From Mycetocola zhadangensis (GTDB lineage: Bacteria > Actinomycetota > Actinomycetes > Actinomycetales > Microbacteriaceae): a stretch of 64,000 nt of DNA. Made by a program: the position numbers and the translations under genes. The DNA is taken from contig NZ_RCWJ01000002.1 of NCBI RefSeq assembly GCF_003668565.1, positions 682,001-746,000 on the forward strand, given 5' to 3'. Each line of letters opens with the position of its first letter. The first letter of the stretch is position 1. The notes under the pieces were generated by a model. It did not search any database, was not told the DNA's origin, and saw only the letters and a list, made by a program, of their open reading frames with translations. This document shows, piece after piece, positions 44,369 through 53,753 of this stretch.

Positions 44369-45826
44369 TCAGGCTGTCGGTGTCTTGCGTTTGCGGAGGT
44401 CGAGCAGGCTCAGCACCAGCGCAATCACGAGCAGGGCAACGATGATGGTGGTCCCGCGACCAAAGGCCTCCCGGTAAACCTCCGTCGAGTCGTTCAGTCC
44501 CTGGCCGGCGTAGAGGGTGGCGAAGAAGGTACTCGACGCCACGGCGACACCGATGGCCGTTCCGACACGCTGGCCTACCTGCGCGACCGAGCCGGCAACG
44601 CCGCCCTGTGTGACGGGAACGTCCTGCAGCGTCAGGGTCTGGTTGGGGGAAATGACGAAACCGCCACCGGCTCCGGCGATGGTGAGCACGGCGGCCATCA
44701 GCCAGGGCAGCCACGCCTCTGACGCGTACGCACTGATCGGCAGCGTGGCCGCGATGCCGATTCCTGCGAGTGCGACTCCGAGGACGACGATTTTGCGGCC
44801 GTGCCTGTTGACGAGGCGACCACCGATCCACGAGGTCGCAGCGGAGGCGAGCGCGAATGGGATGGAGACCATGCCGGCGAACACGGCTTCGAGGCCGAGC
44901 CCCTGCTGGAGGAACAGGGTGACGATCAGGAACATTGCGGGGATCGCAGCGAAGTACGCCGTCGCGATGAGGATGCCGTTGCGATACGAGGCGAGCCGCA
45001 AAAGCCCGAAGTGCACAACCGGTGACTTACCGATGCGGAGGTAGCGGCGCTCCCACCAGACGAACGCGGCGGCAGCCAGAACGAAACCGACGAGCCAGTA
45101 CCAGCGGTTCGGGTCGTCGGTCGGGCCGCCGGTGGTGAGCACGAACGGAAGCATGAGGCTGAACGTGGCGATGCCGAGCAACACGATGCCTGGAACGTCG
45201 AGGTTGCCGGTGCCGCCCTCGTGCGCCTGGTGTTTGGGCAGAAGGCGCCAGGCGAACCAGATTGCGATCAGGCCAAGCGGAATGTTCATCCAGAACAGCA
45301 GCCGCCAGCCGTTCTCCGGCCCCCCGATGCCGATCAGAAGGCCACCGATCGTCGGGCCGAACGCCGTCGAGAGGCCGATGGTCGCTCCGAAGAGGCCGAA
45401 AGCCTTACCGCGCTCCTGCCCCTGAAACAGCTGCTGGATCAGGCCGAGCACCTGCGGCATCTGGATGCCGGCTGCGACGCCCTGAAGGATGCGGCCGATC
45501 ACCAACACCTCGATCGTCGGTGCCACAGCGCACAGCAGACTGGCCAGCATGAACGAGGTCAGTCCGATGAGGAACATGTTGCGTCGAGAACGCAAGTCGC
45601 CGAGGCGACCCGACGGCACGAGCGCGAGCCCGAATGCGAGCGCGTAACCGGCCACGATCAGTTGCAGTTCGGTTGCGCCGCCGCCGAGCGATTCCTCGAT
45701 CGACGTCAGGCCGACGTTGACCTTGGACAGGTCGAGAATCGTCAGGCAGGCCACACCGGCGCACACCCAGAATGATTGCCACTTGACGCGGTCGGCGGGG
45801 GCGTCGTGAGGGGAAGTTTCAGACAT
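44369..45826 (-). CDS. MFS transporter, DHA2 type
   Basis: A 485-residue transporter with about 14 hydrophobic segments. Motif A is seen as PSGRLGDLRSRRNMFLIG, motif C-like as GATIGLSTAFGPTIGGLLIG; the N-terminal helix carries the Asp in LTILDLSKVNVGLTSIE, typical of the group. It starts at ATG 45826, 11 bases after the purC stop, with the GNAT gene following, so purC-MFS-GNAT form a close run. It is likely an exporter of a hydrophobic or metabolic compound. Confidence 0.9.
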   Translation of the reverse strand: MSETSPHDAPADRVKWQSFWVCAGVACLTILDLSKVNVGLTSIEESLGGGATELQLIVAGYALAFGLALVPSGRLGDLRSRRNMFLIGLTSFMLASLLCAVAPTIEVLVIGRILQGVAAGIQMPQVLGLIQQLFQGQERGKAFGLFGATIGLSTAFGPTIGGLLIGIGGPENGWRLLFWMNIPLGLIAIWFAWRLLPKHQAHEGGTGNLDVPGIVLLGIATFSLMLPFVLTTGGPTDDPNRWYWLVGFVLAAAAFVWWERRYLRIGKSPVVHFGLLRLASYRNGILIATAYFAAIPAMFLIVTLFLQQGLGLEAVFAGMVSIPFALASAATSWIGGRLVNRHGRKIVVLGVALAGIGIAATLPISAYASEAWLPWLMAAVLTIAGAGGGFVISPNQTLTLQDVPVTQGGVAGSVAQVGQRVGTAIGVAVASSTFFATLYAGQGLNDSTEVYREAFGRGTTIIVALLVIALVLSLLDLRKRKTPTA

Positions 45827-45837
45827 CCCTCAGAACT

Positions 45838-46737
45838 TTACGCCGTGAGGCGGCGGAGCAATTCCCGGTAGCGGTCGGCGGTCTTGACGACTATGGCCTC
45901 CGGCAATTCGGGCGGTGTGCCGGTCTGGTCCCAGTTCGCCGCAAGCCAGTCGCGCACGATCTGCTTGTCGAAACTGGCCATACGCTCGGCCGGGGTGTTC
46001 GCTGAGGCGTACACCGTGGCATCCCAGTATCGAGAAGAATCAGAGGTGAGCACCTCGTCGGCCAGGGTGATCAGACCGGTAGAGCTGTCGCGACCGAACT
46101 CGAACTTGGTGTCGGCCAGGATCACACCACGCTTTTCAGCGAGAGCGGATGCCTCGGCGTAGATCGCGAGGGACAGGTCACGAAGTGCGGTGGCGTCGGT
46201 TTCACCCACCAGTTCGACACTCTGTTCGAACGAGATGTTCTCGTCGTGCTCACCCATCGGTGCCTTGTACGCCGGTGTGTAGAGCGGCTCGGGCAGCCGG
46301 TCGCCGTTTGAGAGACCCTCGGGCAGTGGGATCCCGCAGACGCTCTGCGATTCGAGGTATTCCTTCCAGCCGGAGCCGGTGAGGTAGCCGCGCACGACGC
46401 ACTCGACAGGAAACATGTCGAGTTTTTTCACGAGCATGGCGCGACCGGCGAACGGTGCGGGAATCACCTCTGCGATTCCGTTCTCCGCGGTCAGCTCGTG
46501 GTCGGGAACCAGGTGGTTCGGCACGTTGAGCTGGTCGAACCACCACAGGCTCAGCGTTGTGAGCAGTTCGCCCTTGCCGGGGATGCCGGGGGAGAGGACG
46601 TGGTCGAACGCGCTGACCCGGTCGCTGGCGACAACGAGCAGGGCGTCGGATGCCGCGCCGTCGGCTCGCTCGTACAGGTCACGGACCTTGCCCGAGTAGA
46701 CGTGTTTCCAGCCGGCCAGGTCTGTCGATTCGCTCAC
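45838..46737 (-). CDS. purC: Phosphoribosylaminoimidazole-succinocarboxamide synthase PurC
   Basis: A 299-residue SAICAR synthase (CAIR plus aspartate plus ATP). HVYSGKVRDLYE, LVVASDRVSAFDHVLSPGIPGKGELLT, PVECVVRGYLTGSGWKEY, GVILADTKFEFG and TLADEVLTSDSSRYW are all present. The start is GTG 46737, overlapping the rhamnosidase stop (GTGA), with GGGAGG directly against it. No better in-frame start exists nearby, so purC appears to be translated by coupling to the end of a sugar operon. Length is normal. Confidence 0.96.
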   Translation of the reverse strand: MSESTDLAGWKHVYSGKVRDLYERADGAASDALLVVASDRVSAFDHVLSPGIPGKGELLTTLSLWWFDQLNVPNHLVPDHELTAENGIAEVIPAPFAGRAMLVKKLDMFPVECVVRGYLTGSGWKEYLESQSVCGIPLPEGLSNGDRLPEPLYTPAYKAPMGEHDENISFEQSVELVGETDATALRDLSLAIYAEASALAEKRGVILADTKFEFGRDSSTGLITLADEVLTSDSSRYWDATVYASANTPAERMASFDKQIVRDWLAANWDQTGTPPELPEAIVVKTADRYRELLRRLTA

Positions 46738-49346
46738 CCTCCCATTATCGCGGTCTGGGTGGCAGCGGACGATTCGGCGCAACTGAACCTGTGGCTGCCG
46801 GAGCTCACCTCGTACTCGGAGCCGTCGGGCAGGATGACCACTGCGCTCGTTCCCGTCGGCACGGTGACGTCCAGAACGAAGACGCCGTCGACGATCGACC
46901 AGGACGAAGAGAGTTCGCCGTACGGCGTCAGGTGCGTGGCGGATGCCGATGTGAGGTCGCCGCCGGGGCGCGGCTGAATGCGCGCGCGGCGGTATCCGGG
47001 TTCGGCCGCTGCCAGGCCTCCGACCACGCGGTGCATCCAGTCGGCCACTGCTCCGAGGGCATAGTGGTTGAACGATGTCATTTCGCCGGCGTTGACCGTG
47101 CCGTCTGGGAGCAGGCTGTCCCAGCGCTCCCAGATCGTGGTTCCGCCCTGCAACACCGTGTACAACCACGATGGGCATTCGCGTTCGAGAAGAAGGGCGT
47201 ATGCGGTTTCGAGTGCACCACCGATCGTTAGCGCATCGGAGATCGCCGGTGTCCCAGCGAATCCGGTGGCGATTCGGTTGCCCGCCTCCGTGACGAGTTC
47301 AGCGAGACGGCGCTTCGCCGCGGTTGCTCGCTCGTCATCCGGCAGCAGCCCGAATGAGATGGCCAGGGCGTACGCCGTCTGAGCGTCACTCGTCATTCGT
47401 CCCGACGGTTCGAGATACGCGCCAATGAATGACTGACGGATGCCATCTGCCAGTTTCCCGAAACGGTCAGCGTCGGTCTCGCGGCCGAGTATCCGAGCGG
47501 TGTCAGCGAGCCGCCGTGTTGAATGTGCGAAGTACGCAGTCGCGACGAGGTAGCGGTCCGTTAGAGCATCGGCGGGATCGTGCGGCGGCGCAGCCGGGTC
47601 CAGCCAGTCGCCCAGTTGAAAGCCTTCGTTCCATAAGTGATCGGGGCCGGCGAGTCGATCGATGAGTTCAACCCACGCCTTGGCGCTCTCGTACTGCGTT
47701 TCGAGAATCTGAGCGTCACCGAACCGTTCGAAAAGTGTCCAGGGAGTGAGTACGGCGACGTCGCCCCAGACCGCTCCCGGCTGGATCGGGGTCCAGTGGT
47801 TCCCTCCTGGCACAACGGGGACGTACCACGGCACGGTTCCGTCGTCGAGTTGTTCGACGGCGACGTCTTTCAACCAGGATCCGAGCATGCCGGTGACGTC
47901 GTAGAGGAAGGAAGCGGTCGGTGCGAAGACCTGCAGGTCACCGGTCCATCCGAGCCGCTCATCACGCTGTGGGCAGTCGGTCGGGATGTCAACGAAGTTG
48001 CCGCGCATGCTCCACAGAACATTGTCGTGGAGCCTGTTCACCAGCGGATTCGATGTCTCAAACCAACCCGTGCGTTCCATATCGGAGTGATACACCTTGG
48101 CGATGACATCTCCCGTGGTGAGATCGCCCGGCCAGCCTGACACCTCGGCGTACCGAAACCCGTGGAGCGTGAAGCGCGGTTCCCACTCGGGAGGGCCGTC
48201 CCCGCTCAGCACGAACGTGTCGGTGGCGGCCGCCTGCCGAAGCGGACGCGTGTAAAGCTCACCGTCCTGCATCACCTCAGCGTGCCGCAGCGTGACGGTT
48301 GTGCCGCTCGGGCCATTGACCCGGATGCTCAACCGTCCGACGAGGTTCTGTCCGAAGTCGAGAAGGTACCTGCCGTCAGCGGTGCGCTCGACCGATGTCG
48401 GAAGCAGCTCCTCAGTGCATCGCACTGGTGGTCCTTCCGGCGCGACGAGCGTCGCCGGGTCCCTCTCGCCGACGACCACGGGCGTCCATCCGGTTCCCTG
48501 GAAATTCGGGCTTGACCAGCCGGGCTGCTCCTGTGTCGCGTCGTAGCTTTCGCCGTCGTACAGCCCCGAGAACAGAATTGGGCCAAATGACGCCTGCCAA
48601 CTGGCATCCGTCGCCACCGTTTGACGCGTGCCGTCGGTGAACTCAATCTCAAGCTGGGCAATCAGTGACAGGTCGTCGCCGTACAGGTTGCGCGCACCGC
48701 CATTGAAACCGATCCGGCCGCGATACCAGCCGTCCGACAAGAAGGCTCCGATCGCGTTCGCGCCCTCCAGGAGGAGATCCGTGACGTCGTGGGTGTAATA
48801 ACGAAGGCGCGAGCCATAGACGGTCCACCCAGGCGAGAGAATGTCGTCGCCTACGCGCGTTCCGTTGATTTCCGTCTCCTGCAGACCGTGGGCGGAAACG
48901 TAAAGACGAGCTCTCGCCACCGGAGCGGTGATCGAGAATTCCGACCGCACGGTCGACGGTCGACGGTCGCTGTCCGTGTCCTCATCCCACGCCGCCGAAA
49001 CCGGTCGAGCAGTCCAATCGGAAGCGTTGAGAAGCCCTGCCTCGACAGTGGACGGGTCGCTCCATGCTGAGGCGGAACCATCGACACCGAACACCCGAAC
49101 GCGCAACGTTGCACGCTCGCGCGAGATCAACGGCTCAGTCGGCCATGGCACCAGTATTTGCTCGCCGGACTCGATGCGCCCGGTTGTCGTGATTGTACCC
49201 GCGCGTTCAACTTCGAGCTCATATGCGGCCTGGGTCCAGCCGGGTTCCGCCGTGGTTTGCCAGGACAGGCGCGGTGAGGCAATCCCGATTCCGAGTGGGT
49301 CGCGAAGGTGTTCGAACCGAATGGCTCGGCTGATCTGAGCAGTCAT
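46734..49346 (-). CDS. Alpha-L-rhamnosidase, glycoside hydrolase family 78
   Basis: An 870-residue cytoplasmic glycosidase, normal length for GH78. After an N-terminal beta-sandwich (residues 1-150 with PRLSWQTTA), the second beta domain (YVSAHGLQETEINGTRVGDD, LSPGWTVYGSRLRYYTHDVT) and LDFGQNLVGRL, the (alpha/alpha)6 barrel has the acidic catalytic motif DCPQRDERLGWTGD and the later GFQLGDWLDP. It removes terminal L-rhamnose from imported rhamnosides. Translation starts at ATG 49346, eight bases after the permease stop. Its last bases include the purC start. Confidence 0.93.
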   Translation of the reverse strand: MTAQISRAIRFEHLRDPLGIGIASPRLSWQTTAEPGWTQAAYELEVERAGTITTTGRIESGEQILVPWPTEPLISRERATLRVRVFGVDGSASAWSDPSTVEAGLLNASDWTARPVSAAWDEDTDSDRRPSTVRSEFSITAPVARARLYVSAHGLQETEINGTRVGDDILSPGWTVYGSRLRYYTHDVTDLLLEGANAIGAFLSDGWYRGRIGFNGGARNLYGDDLSLIAQLEIEFTDGTRQTVATDASWQASFGPILFSGLYDGESYDATQEQPGWSSPNFQGTGWTPVVVGERDPATLVAPEGPPVRCTEELLPTSVERTADGRYLLDFGQNLVGRLSIRVNGPSGTTVTLRHAEVMQDGELYTRPLRQAAATDTFVLSGDGPPEWEPRFTLHGFRYAEVSGWPGDLTTGDVIAKVYHSDMERTGWFETSNPLVNRLHDNVLWSMRGNFVDIPTDCPQRDERLGWTGDLQVFAPTASFLYDVTGMLGSWLKDVAVEQLDDGTVPWYVPVVPGGNHWTPIQPGAVWGDVAVLTPWTLFERFGDAQILETQYESAKAWVELIDRLAGPDHLWNEGFQLGDWLDPAAPPHDPADALTDRYLVATAYFAHSTRRLADTARILGRETDADRFGKLADGIRQSFIGAYLEPSGRMTSDAQTAYALAISFGLLPDDERATAAKRRLAELVTEAGNRIATGFAGTPAISDALTIGGALETAYALLLERECPSWLYTVLQGGTTIWERWDSLLPDGTVNAGEMTSFNHYALGAVADWMHRVVGGLAAAEPGYRRARIQPRPGGDLTSASATHLTPYGELSSSWSIVDGVFVLDVTVPTGTSAVVILPDGSEYEVSSGSHRFSCAESSAATQTAIMGG

Positions 49347-49354
49347 GAAGCTGG

Positions 49355-50248
49355 TTAACCTTTCACAGAGCCGGCGGTGAGGCCCTTTTGCACACGTTGA
49401 TTGAGGAAGAGGTAGATCACCAAAGTGCCGAAGACGTTGATGCAGATCGCGGCGAACAACGGACCGTAGTTGGTGCTGCCGTACTCGCCATTGAAGTTGA
49501 GAAGCCCCACCTGGATGGTTCTCAGATCGGTCGAGTTCGTGAAGGTCAGGGCGATGAGAAGGTCGTTCCAGATGAAGAAGAACTGGACGAGGGCCACCGT
49601 GAAGATCGCGTTCTTGATCATTGGCAGTCCGATTGAGAAGAACGAGCGCAGGATGTTGGCTCCGTCCAGGGTCGATGCCTCGAAGACTTCCCGCGGTACC
49701 GACCGGAAGTACGTGGCCATCATGAACACCGTCAGTGGGAGGCCCGTTGCGGTGTATGTGATGATCAGAGGCCACAGAGTGCCGGTCAACCCGGTCTGGA
49801 AGTACACGGTGAATAGCGGGAGCAGAATCATCTGACCCGGGACCATGATTCCGGTGAGGAACGCGAGAAGCACGCCGTTGCGGCCCTTCCAAACCATCAC
49901 CTCGAGGGCGAAACCGGCAGCCGTCCCCATGACCAGCATGAGGAACAGGGCGGGGAATACCGCAAGGATGCTGTTTGTCGCGTACTGCGCGATGTTTCCG
50001 GTCGTCCAGGCATCGACGTAATTGTCGAAGTTGAAAGACGCGGGTAGAGACCAGACAGGCTCTTCCAGAAACTCTTTGTTGGTTTTGAACGAACCGAGGA
50101 GCAGCCAGACGAGCGGGTAGATTTCAACGATCAGGAGCAGAGCGACGATGATCGTCGTCGGCAGCTTTTTCAGCCAGCGGGCGCGCCGCGGGCGACGCTG
50201 AGCCGGCGCTTGCGGTCGGGCAGGCGCTGTGAGCGTCGAAGTAGACAT
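49355..50248 (-). CDS. Sugar ABC transporter permease (MalG/RhaQ-like)
   Basis: A 297-residue permease with six helices and the EAA loop EVFEASTLDGANILRSFFSIGLPMI. The basic N-terminus (RRPRRARWLKK) and the sequence PVWSLPASFNFDNYVDAW are standard for the CUT1 second permease. It starts three bases after the first permease and forms one transporter with it and the binding protein. The likely substrate is a rhamnoside oligosaccharide, judging from the downstream rhamnosidase. Confidence 0.92.
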   Translation of the reverse strand: MSTSTLTAPARPQAPAQRRPRRARWLKKLPTTIIVALLLIVEIYPLVWLLLGSFKTNKEFLEEPVWSLPASFNFDNYVDAWTTGNIAQYATNSILAVFPALFLMLVMGTAAGFALEVMVWKGRNGVLLAFLTGIMVPGQMILLPLFTVYFQTGLTGTLWPLIITYTATGLPLTVFMMATYFRSVPREVFEASTLDGANILRSFFSIGLPMIKNAIFTVALVQFFFIWNDLLIALTFTNSTDLRTIQVGLLNFNGEYGSTNYGPLFAAICINVFGTLVIYLFLNQRVQKGLTAGSVKG

Positions 50249-50251
50249 GTG

Positions 50252-51136
50252 TCAGCCCTTCGTGAGGTCGCGACGCGAGGAACGGAAAATGAAGAGGGTG
50301 ACCACGAGGCAGAGCAGGGTCAGCAGGAAGGCGATTGAGCTGCCATACCCGTATTCGCCGTAGGTGAACGAGGTCTGGAACATGTAGATCGTGAGCGGGC
50401 TCGTGCTCGTCCCAGGCCCACCATTGGTGAGCGCAAGGATGCTGTCGAAGACTTTGAGCGTTCCGTTGATGCTGAAAATGATGGATGACAACAGAACCGG
50501 GAGCGAGAGTGGGAGAACGATGTGTTGGACGAGGCGCCAACCGCTCGCACCATCGATTCGCGCCGACTCGAGTACGTCCTCGGGAATGTCAACGAGCCCC
50601 GCGTAGAGAAGGACCCCGTAGAAACCCATCGAGCGCCAGATGTCCATGATGGCGATCACAAGGAAAGCTGATCCCGAGCTGCCGAACCAGTCGACCGACT
50701 CCACTCCGAAAAGGTTGAGGAACTCGTTGACCAGGCCGTTCTGGGGAGCGATCTCGAACATCTTCTGGAACATGAGCGCTACAGCGACGGTAGGGAGTAC
50801 CACCGGGAAGAACGCGAGGGTGCGGATGATGCCGGACGACTTTTTCAGCACAAAGACATAGAGCAGTGACAGCAGGTACCCGAAGAAGACCTGACCGACG
50901 GTGATGACGACGGCGTACCTGATGGTGAACCACAGCGCTTCGTGAACGCGGGCGTCCGTGAGCATTCGCGCGAAATTGTCGAGGCCAACGAAGGTGAAGC
51001 CGACGATGGCGTTGCCCTCGAAGAGTGTGTAGCCGAGCGACCACACAACCGGCACGAGCATCACGAGTGTGTAGACCAGCAATGCCGGGCCGATCAGGAT
51101 GAGGATGGACTTTCTATCGCCCAGGACCTGTTTCAT
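50252..51136 (-). CDS. Sugar ABC transporter permease (MalF-like)
   Basis: A 294-residue CUT1 first permease: about six helices and the EAA loop DVLESARIDGASGWRLVQHIVLPLSLPV. The N-terminal SILILIGPALLVYTLVMLVPVVWSLGYTLF opens the membrane region. An AAAGG lies about eight bases before ATG 51136. A 13-base stem-loop separates it from the binding protein gene. Confidence 0.92.
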   Translation of the reverse strand: MKQVLGDRKSILILIGPALLVYTLVMLVPVVWSLGYTLFEGNAIVGFTFVGLDNFARMLTDARVHEALWFTIRYAVVITVGQVFFGYLLSLLYVFVLKKSSGIIRTLAFFPVVLPTVAVALMFQKMFEIAPQNGLVNEFLNLFGVESVDWFGSSGSAFLVIAIMDIWRSMGFYGVLLYAGLVDIPEDVLESARIDGASGWRLVQHIVLPLSLPVLLSSIIFSINGTLKVFDSILALTNGGPGTSTSPLTIYMFQTSFTYGEYGYGSSIAFLLTLLCLVVTLFIFRSSRRDLTKG

Positions 51137-51156
51137 GGTGAGCCTTTGGGGTTTTT

Positions 51157-51187
51157 GGGGAGGAGGCGCGGGTGCGCGCCCCCTCCC
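51157..51187 (-). other. Stem-loop between the binding-protein and permease genes
   Basis: GGGAGGGGGCGCG pairs with CGCGCCTCCTCCC across a four-base loop on the minus strand (51157-51187), with one G-U pair in RNA. It stands directly after the binding-protein stop at 51200. Such stems commonly protect the upstream message and lower read-through so that the binding protein exceeds the permeases. Confidence 0.7.
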
Positions 51188-51199
51188 GCGGAGTGAATA

Positions 51200-52498
51200 C
51201 TAGAGATCGTTTTGAACGAGGGACATGAACTCCTCGGCAGAAAGATCGCCGGTGACCAGCTGCGCCGCGTTTGTCTGGCTGGTTGTCGTAGCCTTCGTGG
51301 TGAACAGGGCTTCAAACCAAAGCACGGTCTCGTCCGTAGCTCCGATGCGCTCCTGCACTTCCGCCGTCAGTGGCGGAATGTCCGCGACCGGGGTGTTGAG
51401 CTTGAAACCGGACACTCGCTGCTTCTCCGAAAGTGCGGTGCTTCCGTAGTTTTCCGAGATGCAGTCCAGCCAAGCCCCAACGTTGTCGTCGTAGCTCTTC
51501 GCGTTGAACGTCGCTGGGAGGCCGACGTTGGCTGCGAGCTGCGAGCTGTCGCCCTTGCCACCTTCAACCGAGGGGAACGGCATGAATCCGATGTTTTCCT
51601 CACCGATCTGGTTCCGCTCCGCGTCGGCAAAGTCGCTGAGCGTCCAGCTGCCCATGTAGTACATGGCCGCGCTGCCGTTCATGAACTGGTTGGCGGCTGT
51701 GTCGGCGTCGATTGACCCGACACCCTTCCCGAAGAAACCGGCGGCGCCGAGGTCGGCGATCGCCTGCGCGGCCTCAACGTACTCAGGATCGGTCAGCTTG
51801 GCGTCACCGTCCGCAACCTTTTGAAGTGCGTCGGGTCCGAGCGTTCGGAAGATGTAATTGCCGATGAGGCGGGTGATCGGCCAGCCCTGGTCACCGCTTG
51901 CCGAGAAAGCCGTCAGGCCGGCTGCATTGAAAGTTTCCGCCGCTGTCACCAGCTCGTCCCACGTCTCGGGGACGGTCACTCCGTTGTCGGCGAAGAGTAG
52001 CTTGTTGTACCAGATTCCTTCGATGTTGTACTCGAAGGGGAGAGCGTTGAACCCGCCATAGAGCGACTCGATGGTAGAGATTGCCGCCGGCTCGATGTTG
52101 TCAATCGCGTCGAGATCGGTCAGCGCTTTCTCGAAATCGAGGACATTGCCCGAATCTGCGAGTGTCTTCGTGAGCGCGGGAGCATTTCCCGCTGAGAACA
52201 TCACAGGGAGCGCATTTTGCCCGGCCAGCAGTTGCAGGCGCTGGTCGAGATTGGTCTGCGGCACGGTTTCAAGGTCGAGCGGCAGGGTCTTGTTTTCGGC
52301 GGAGCACTGGTCATCGGAAAGCGTGGAGAGAACGTCGGGGATCTCCGTGTTTTCGGCGTTAGTCAGGACGCTGAATTCTTTAGGGGTTGAACTAGCGCCT
52401 CCGCCTCCGCCTCCGCAGCCGGTGAGGACAAGAGCGGTGATCCCGGCTCCTGCTGCTGCAGCCAATAAGCGACGGCTGCGCGTGGTCGTGATTGTCAT
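51200..52498 (-). CDS. Sugar ABC transporter substrate-binding lipoprotein
   Basis: A 432-residue binding protein. A Sec signal with twin arginines (RSRRLLAAAAGAGITALVLTGCGG) ends in a lipobox with Cys at about residue 26 and a Gly run. The mature part is the CUT1 fold: LPFEYNIEGIWYNKLLFADNGVTVPETWDELVTAAE, then the GSAAMYYMGSWTLSDF lid motif and the late segment RVSGFKLNTPVADIPP. ATG 52498 or 52501 may be used; AAGGAGGA lies just upstream. The LacI-type operator at 52532 lies in its promoter region. Confidence 0.92.
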   Translation of the reverse strand: MTITTTRSRRLLAAAAGAGITALVLTGCGGGGGGASSTPKEFSVLTNAENTEIPDVLSTLSDDQCSAENKTLPLDLETVPQTNLDQRLQLLAGQNALPVMFSAGNAPALTKTLADSGNVLDFEKALTDLDAIDNIEPAAISTIESLYGGFNALPFEYNIEGIWYNKLLFADNGVTVPETWDELVTAAETFNAAGLTAFSASGDQGWPITRLIGNYIFRTLGPDALQKVADGDAKLTDPEYVEAAQAIADLGAAGFFGKGVGSIDADTAANQFMNGSAAMYYMGSWTLSDFADAERNQIGEENIGFMPFPSVEGGKGDSSQLAANVGLPATFNAKSYDDNVGAWLDCISENYGSTALSEKQRVSGFKLNTPVADIPPLTAEVQERIGATDETVLWFEALFTTKATTTSQTNAAQLVTGDLSAEEFMSLVQNDL

Positions 52499-52531
52499 CA
52501 TTCCTCCTTGAATGGGCGCCCGTTTGGCGTA

Positions 52532-52545
52532 TTGAAGCGCTTCAA
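52532..52545. promoter_or_regulatory. LacI-type operator of the rhamnoside operon
   Basis: TTGAAGCGCTTCAA is a perfect 14-base palindrome with the central CG step of LacI-family operators. It is 34 bases before the binding-protein start and 84 bases before the lacI gene, so the regulator can repress both. In the plus direction TTGAAG (52532-52537) is followed 17 bases later by TAGTCT, a possible promoter for the regulator overlapping the operator. Confidence 0.8.
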
Positions 52546-52628
52546 CGAACAAGCTAGTCTGTGACTAGAAAATCTGCAAGCGGAACTTTTATAACGATTC
52601 ACGACGGTGACAGGGAGGTCGCTCTGAC

Positions 52629-53690
52629 ATGGTCGACGCACATCTGAGAGGCTCCGGCGCGCTCGTAGCGCCGGGAACAGCGAGTATGTCCGACGTCGCC
52701 AAGCGTGCTGGGGTGGCGCTCGGGACCGTATCCAACGTGCTGAATCGCCCGTCGATCGTTGCTCCGACGACACGGGCAAAGGTGCTCGCCGCAATAGACG
52801 AGCTCGGCTTCGTGAGAAATAATCTCGCCAGGTCCCTCGCGAACGGTCGCGCTGACACCCTTGGGTTTGTCATCGTCGACATCGGAAACTTCCTTTTCGT
52901 CGACATCGCTCGAGGTGCCCAGGAGGCGTCGGCCGATGCGGGAATGAAGTTGCTTCTCGCCAATAGTGACGTCAATTTCGAGAGCCAAAATGACTATCTT
53001 GACTGGTTCGACGAAGCGCGTGTTGGTGGTGTGCTTCTCGCTCCGCTCGATGGTCCTCTCGATGCCGCCCAGCGGGTGCGGAGTCACGGTCGTCCTGTCG
53101 TCACGGTGAACTGGCCAGGCGAAGAGGGGCAGTCGTGCGGCGTCACTGTCGACGAGGAGCACGGCGGGTTTATCGCAGCGTCGCACTTGCTCGAACGCGG
53201 TCGCACCCGCTTGTTATTCGCCGGCGGACCGCTCAGCCTTCATGCCGTCGCCGAGCGTCTCGCGGGTGCACGGCGTGCCGTTGCCGAATGGGGCAATGGC
53301 GCTACTCTTGAAGTGGCGGAAACCGAACGATTGACGATTCGAAGCGGCAGGGAGTTGGGCGCGGAGATCGCGGCCCGCCGCGCTTCTGATCGGCCCAGCG
53401 GAATTGTTTCGGCAGCGGACGCGCTCGCGGCTGGGTGTGTTCAAGCTCTGATGGCTTCCAACGTTCGCGTTCCCGAGGACGTGGCAATCATCGGTTACGA
53501 CAACAACCACTTTGCGGCCGATTCGATTATCCCGATCTCTACCGTTGGCCAACCAGGCCATGAGATGGGTCGCATTGCTGCTGGCCTGTTGCTCGAGGAA
53601 ATGGCAGGGGGAGAGCATGAGCACAGGACGGTGATTCTCGCTCCGGAGCTCTTCGAGCGGGCGAGCACGGCGCTCCCAGACTTCCGCTGA
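52629..53690 (+). CDS. LacI family transcriptional regulator
   Basis: A 353-residue regulator with an N-terminal helix-turn-helix (MSDVAKRAGVALGTVSNVLNRP at about residues 20-41, spanning the hinge helix VLAAIDELGFVRNNLARSL). The sugar-binding domain follows: LGFVIVDIGNFLFVDIARGAQEAS, GVTVDEEHGGFIAASHLLERGR and DVAIIGYDNNHFAADSIIPISTVGQP. GGGAGG lies ten bases before ATG 52629, though the family usually begins at the internal Met of residue 20. It diverges from the rhamnoside operon over the operator. Confidence 0.93.
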   Translation: MVDAHLRGSGALVAPGTASMSDVAKRAGVALGTVSNVLNRPSIVAPTTRAKVLAAIDELGFVRNNLARSLANGRADTLGFVIVDIGNFLFVDIARGAQEASADAGMKLLLANSDVNFESQNDYLDWFDEARVGGVLLAPLDGPLDAAQRVRSHGRPVVTVNWPGEEGQSCGVTVDEEHGGFIAASHLLERGRTRLLFAGGPLSLHAVAERLAGARRAVAEWGNGATLEVAETERLTIRSGRELGAEIAARRASDRPSGIVSAADALAAGCVQALMASNVRVPEDVAIIGYDNNHFAADSIIPISTVGQPGHEMGRIAAGLLLEEMAGGEHEHRTVILAPELFERASTALPDFR

Positions 53691-53753
53691 CGATATCATT
53701 GGCGTCGATTTGCTTCCGAGCCCGGGGGTGGACGAGCCAATCCTGGGAGCCGA

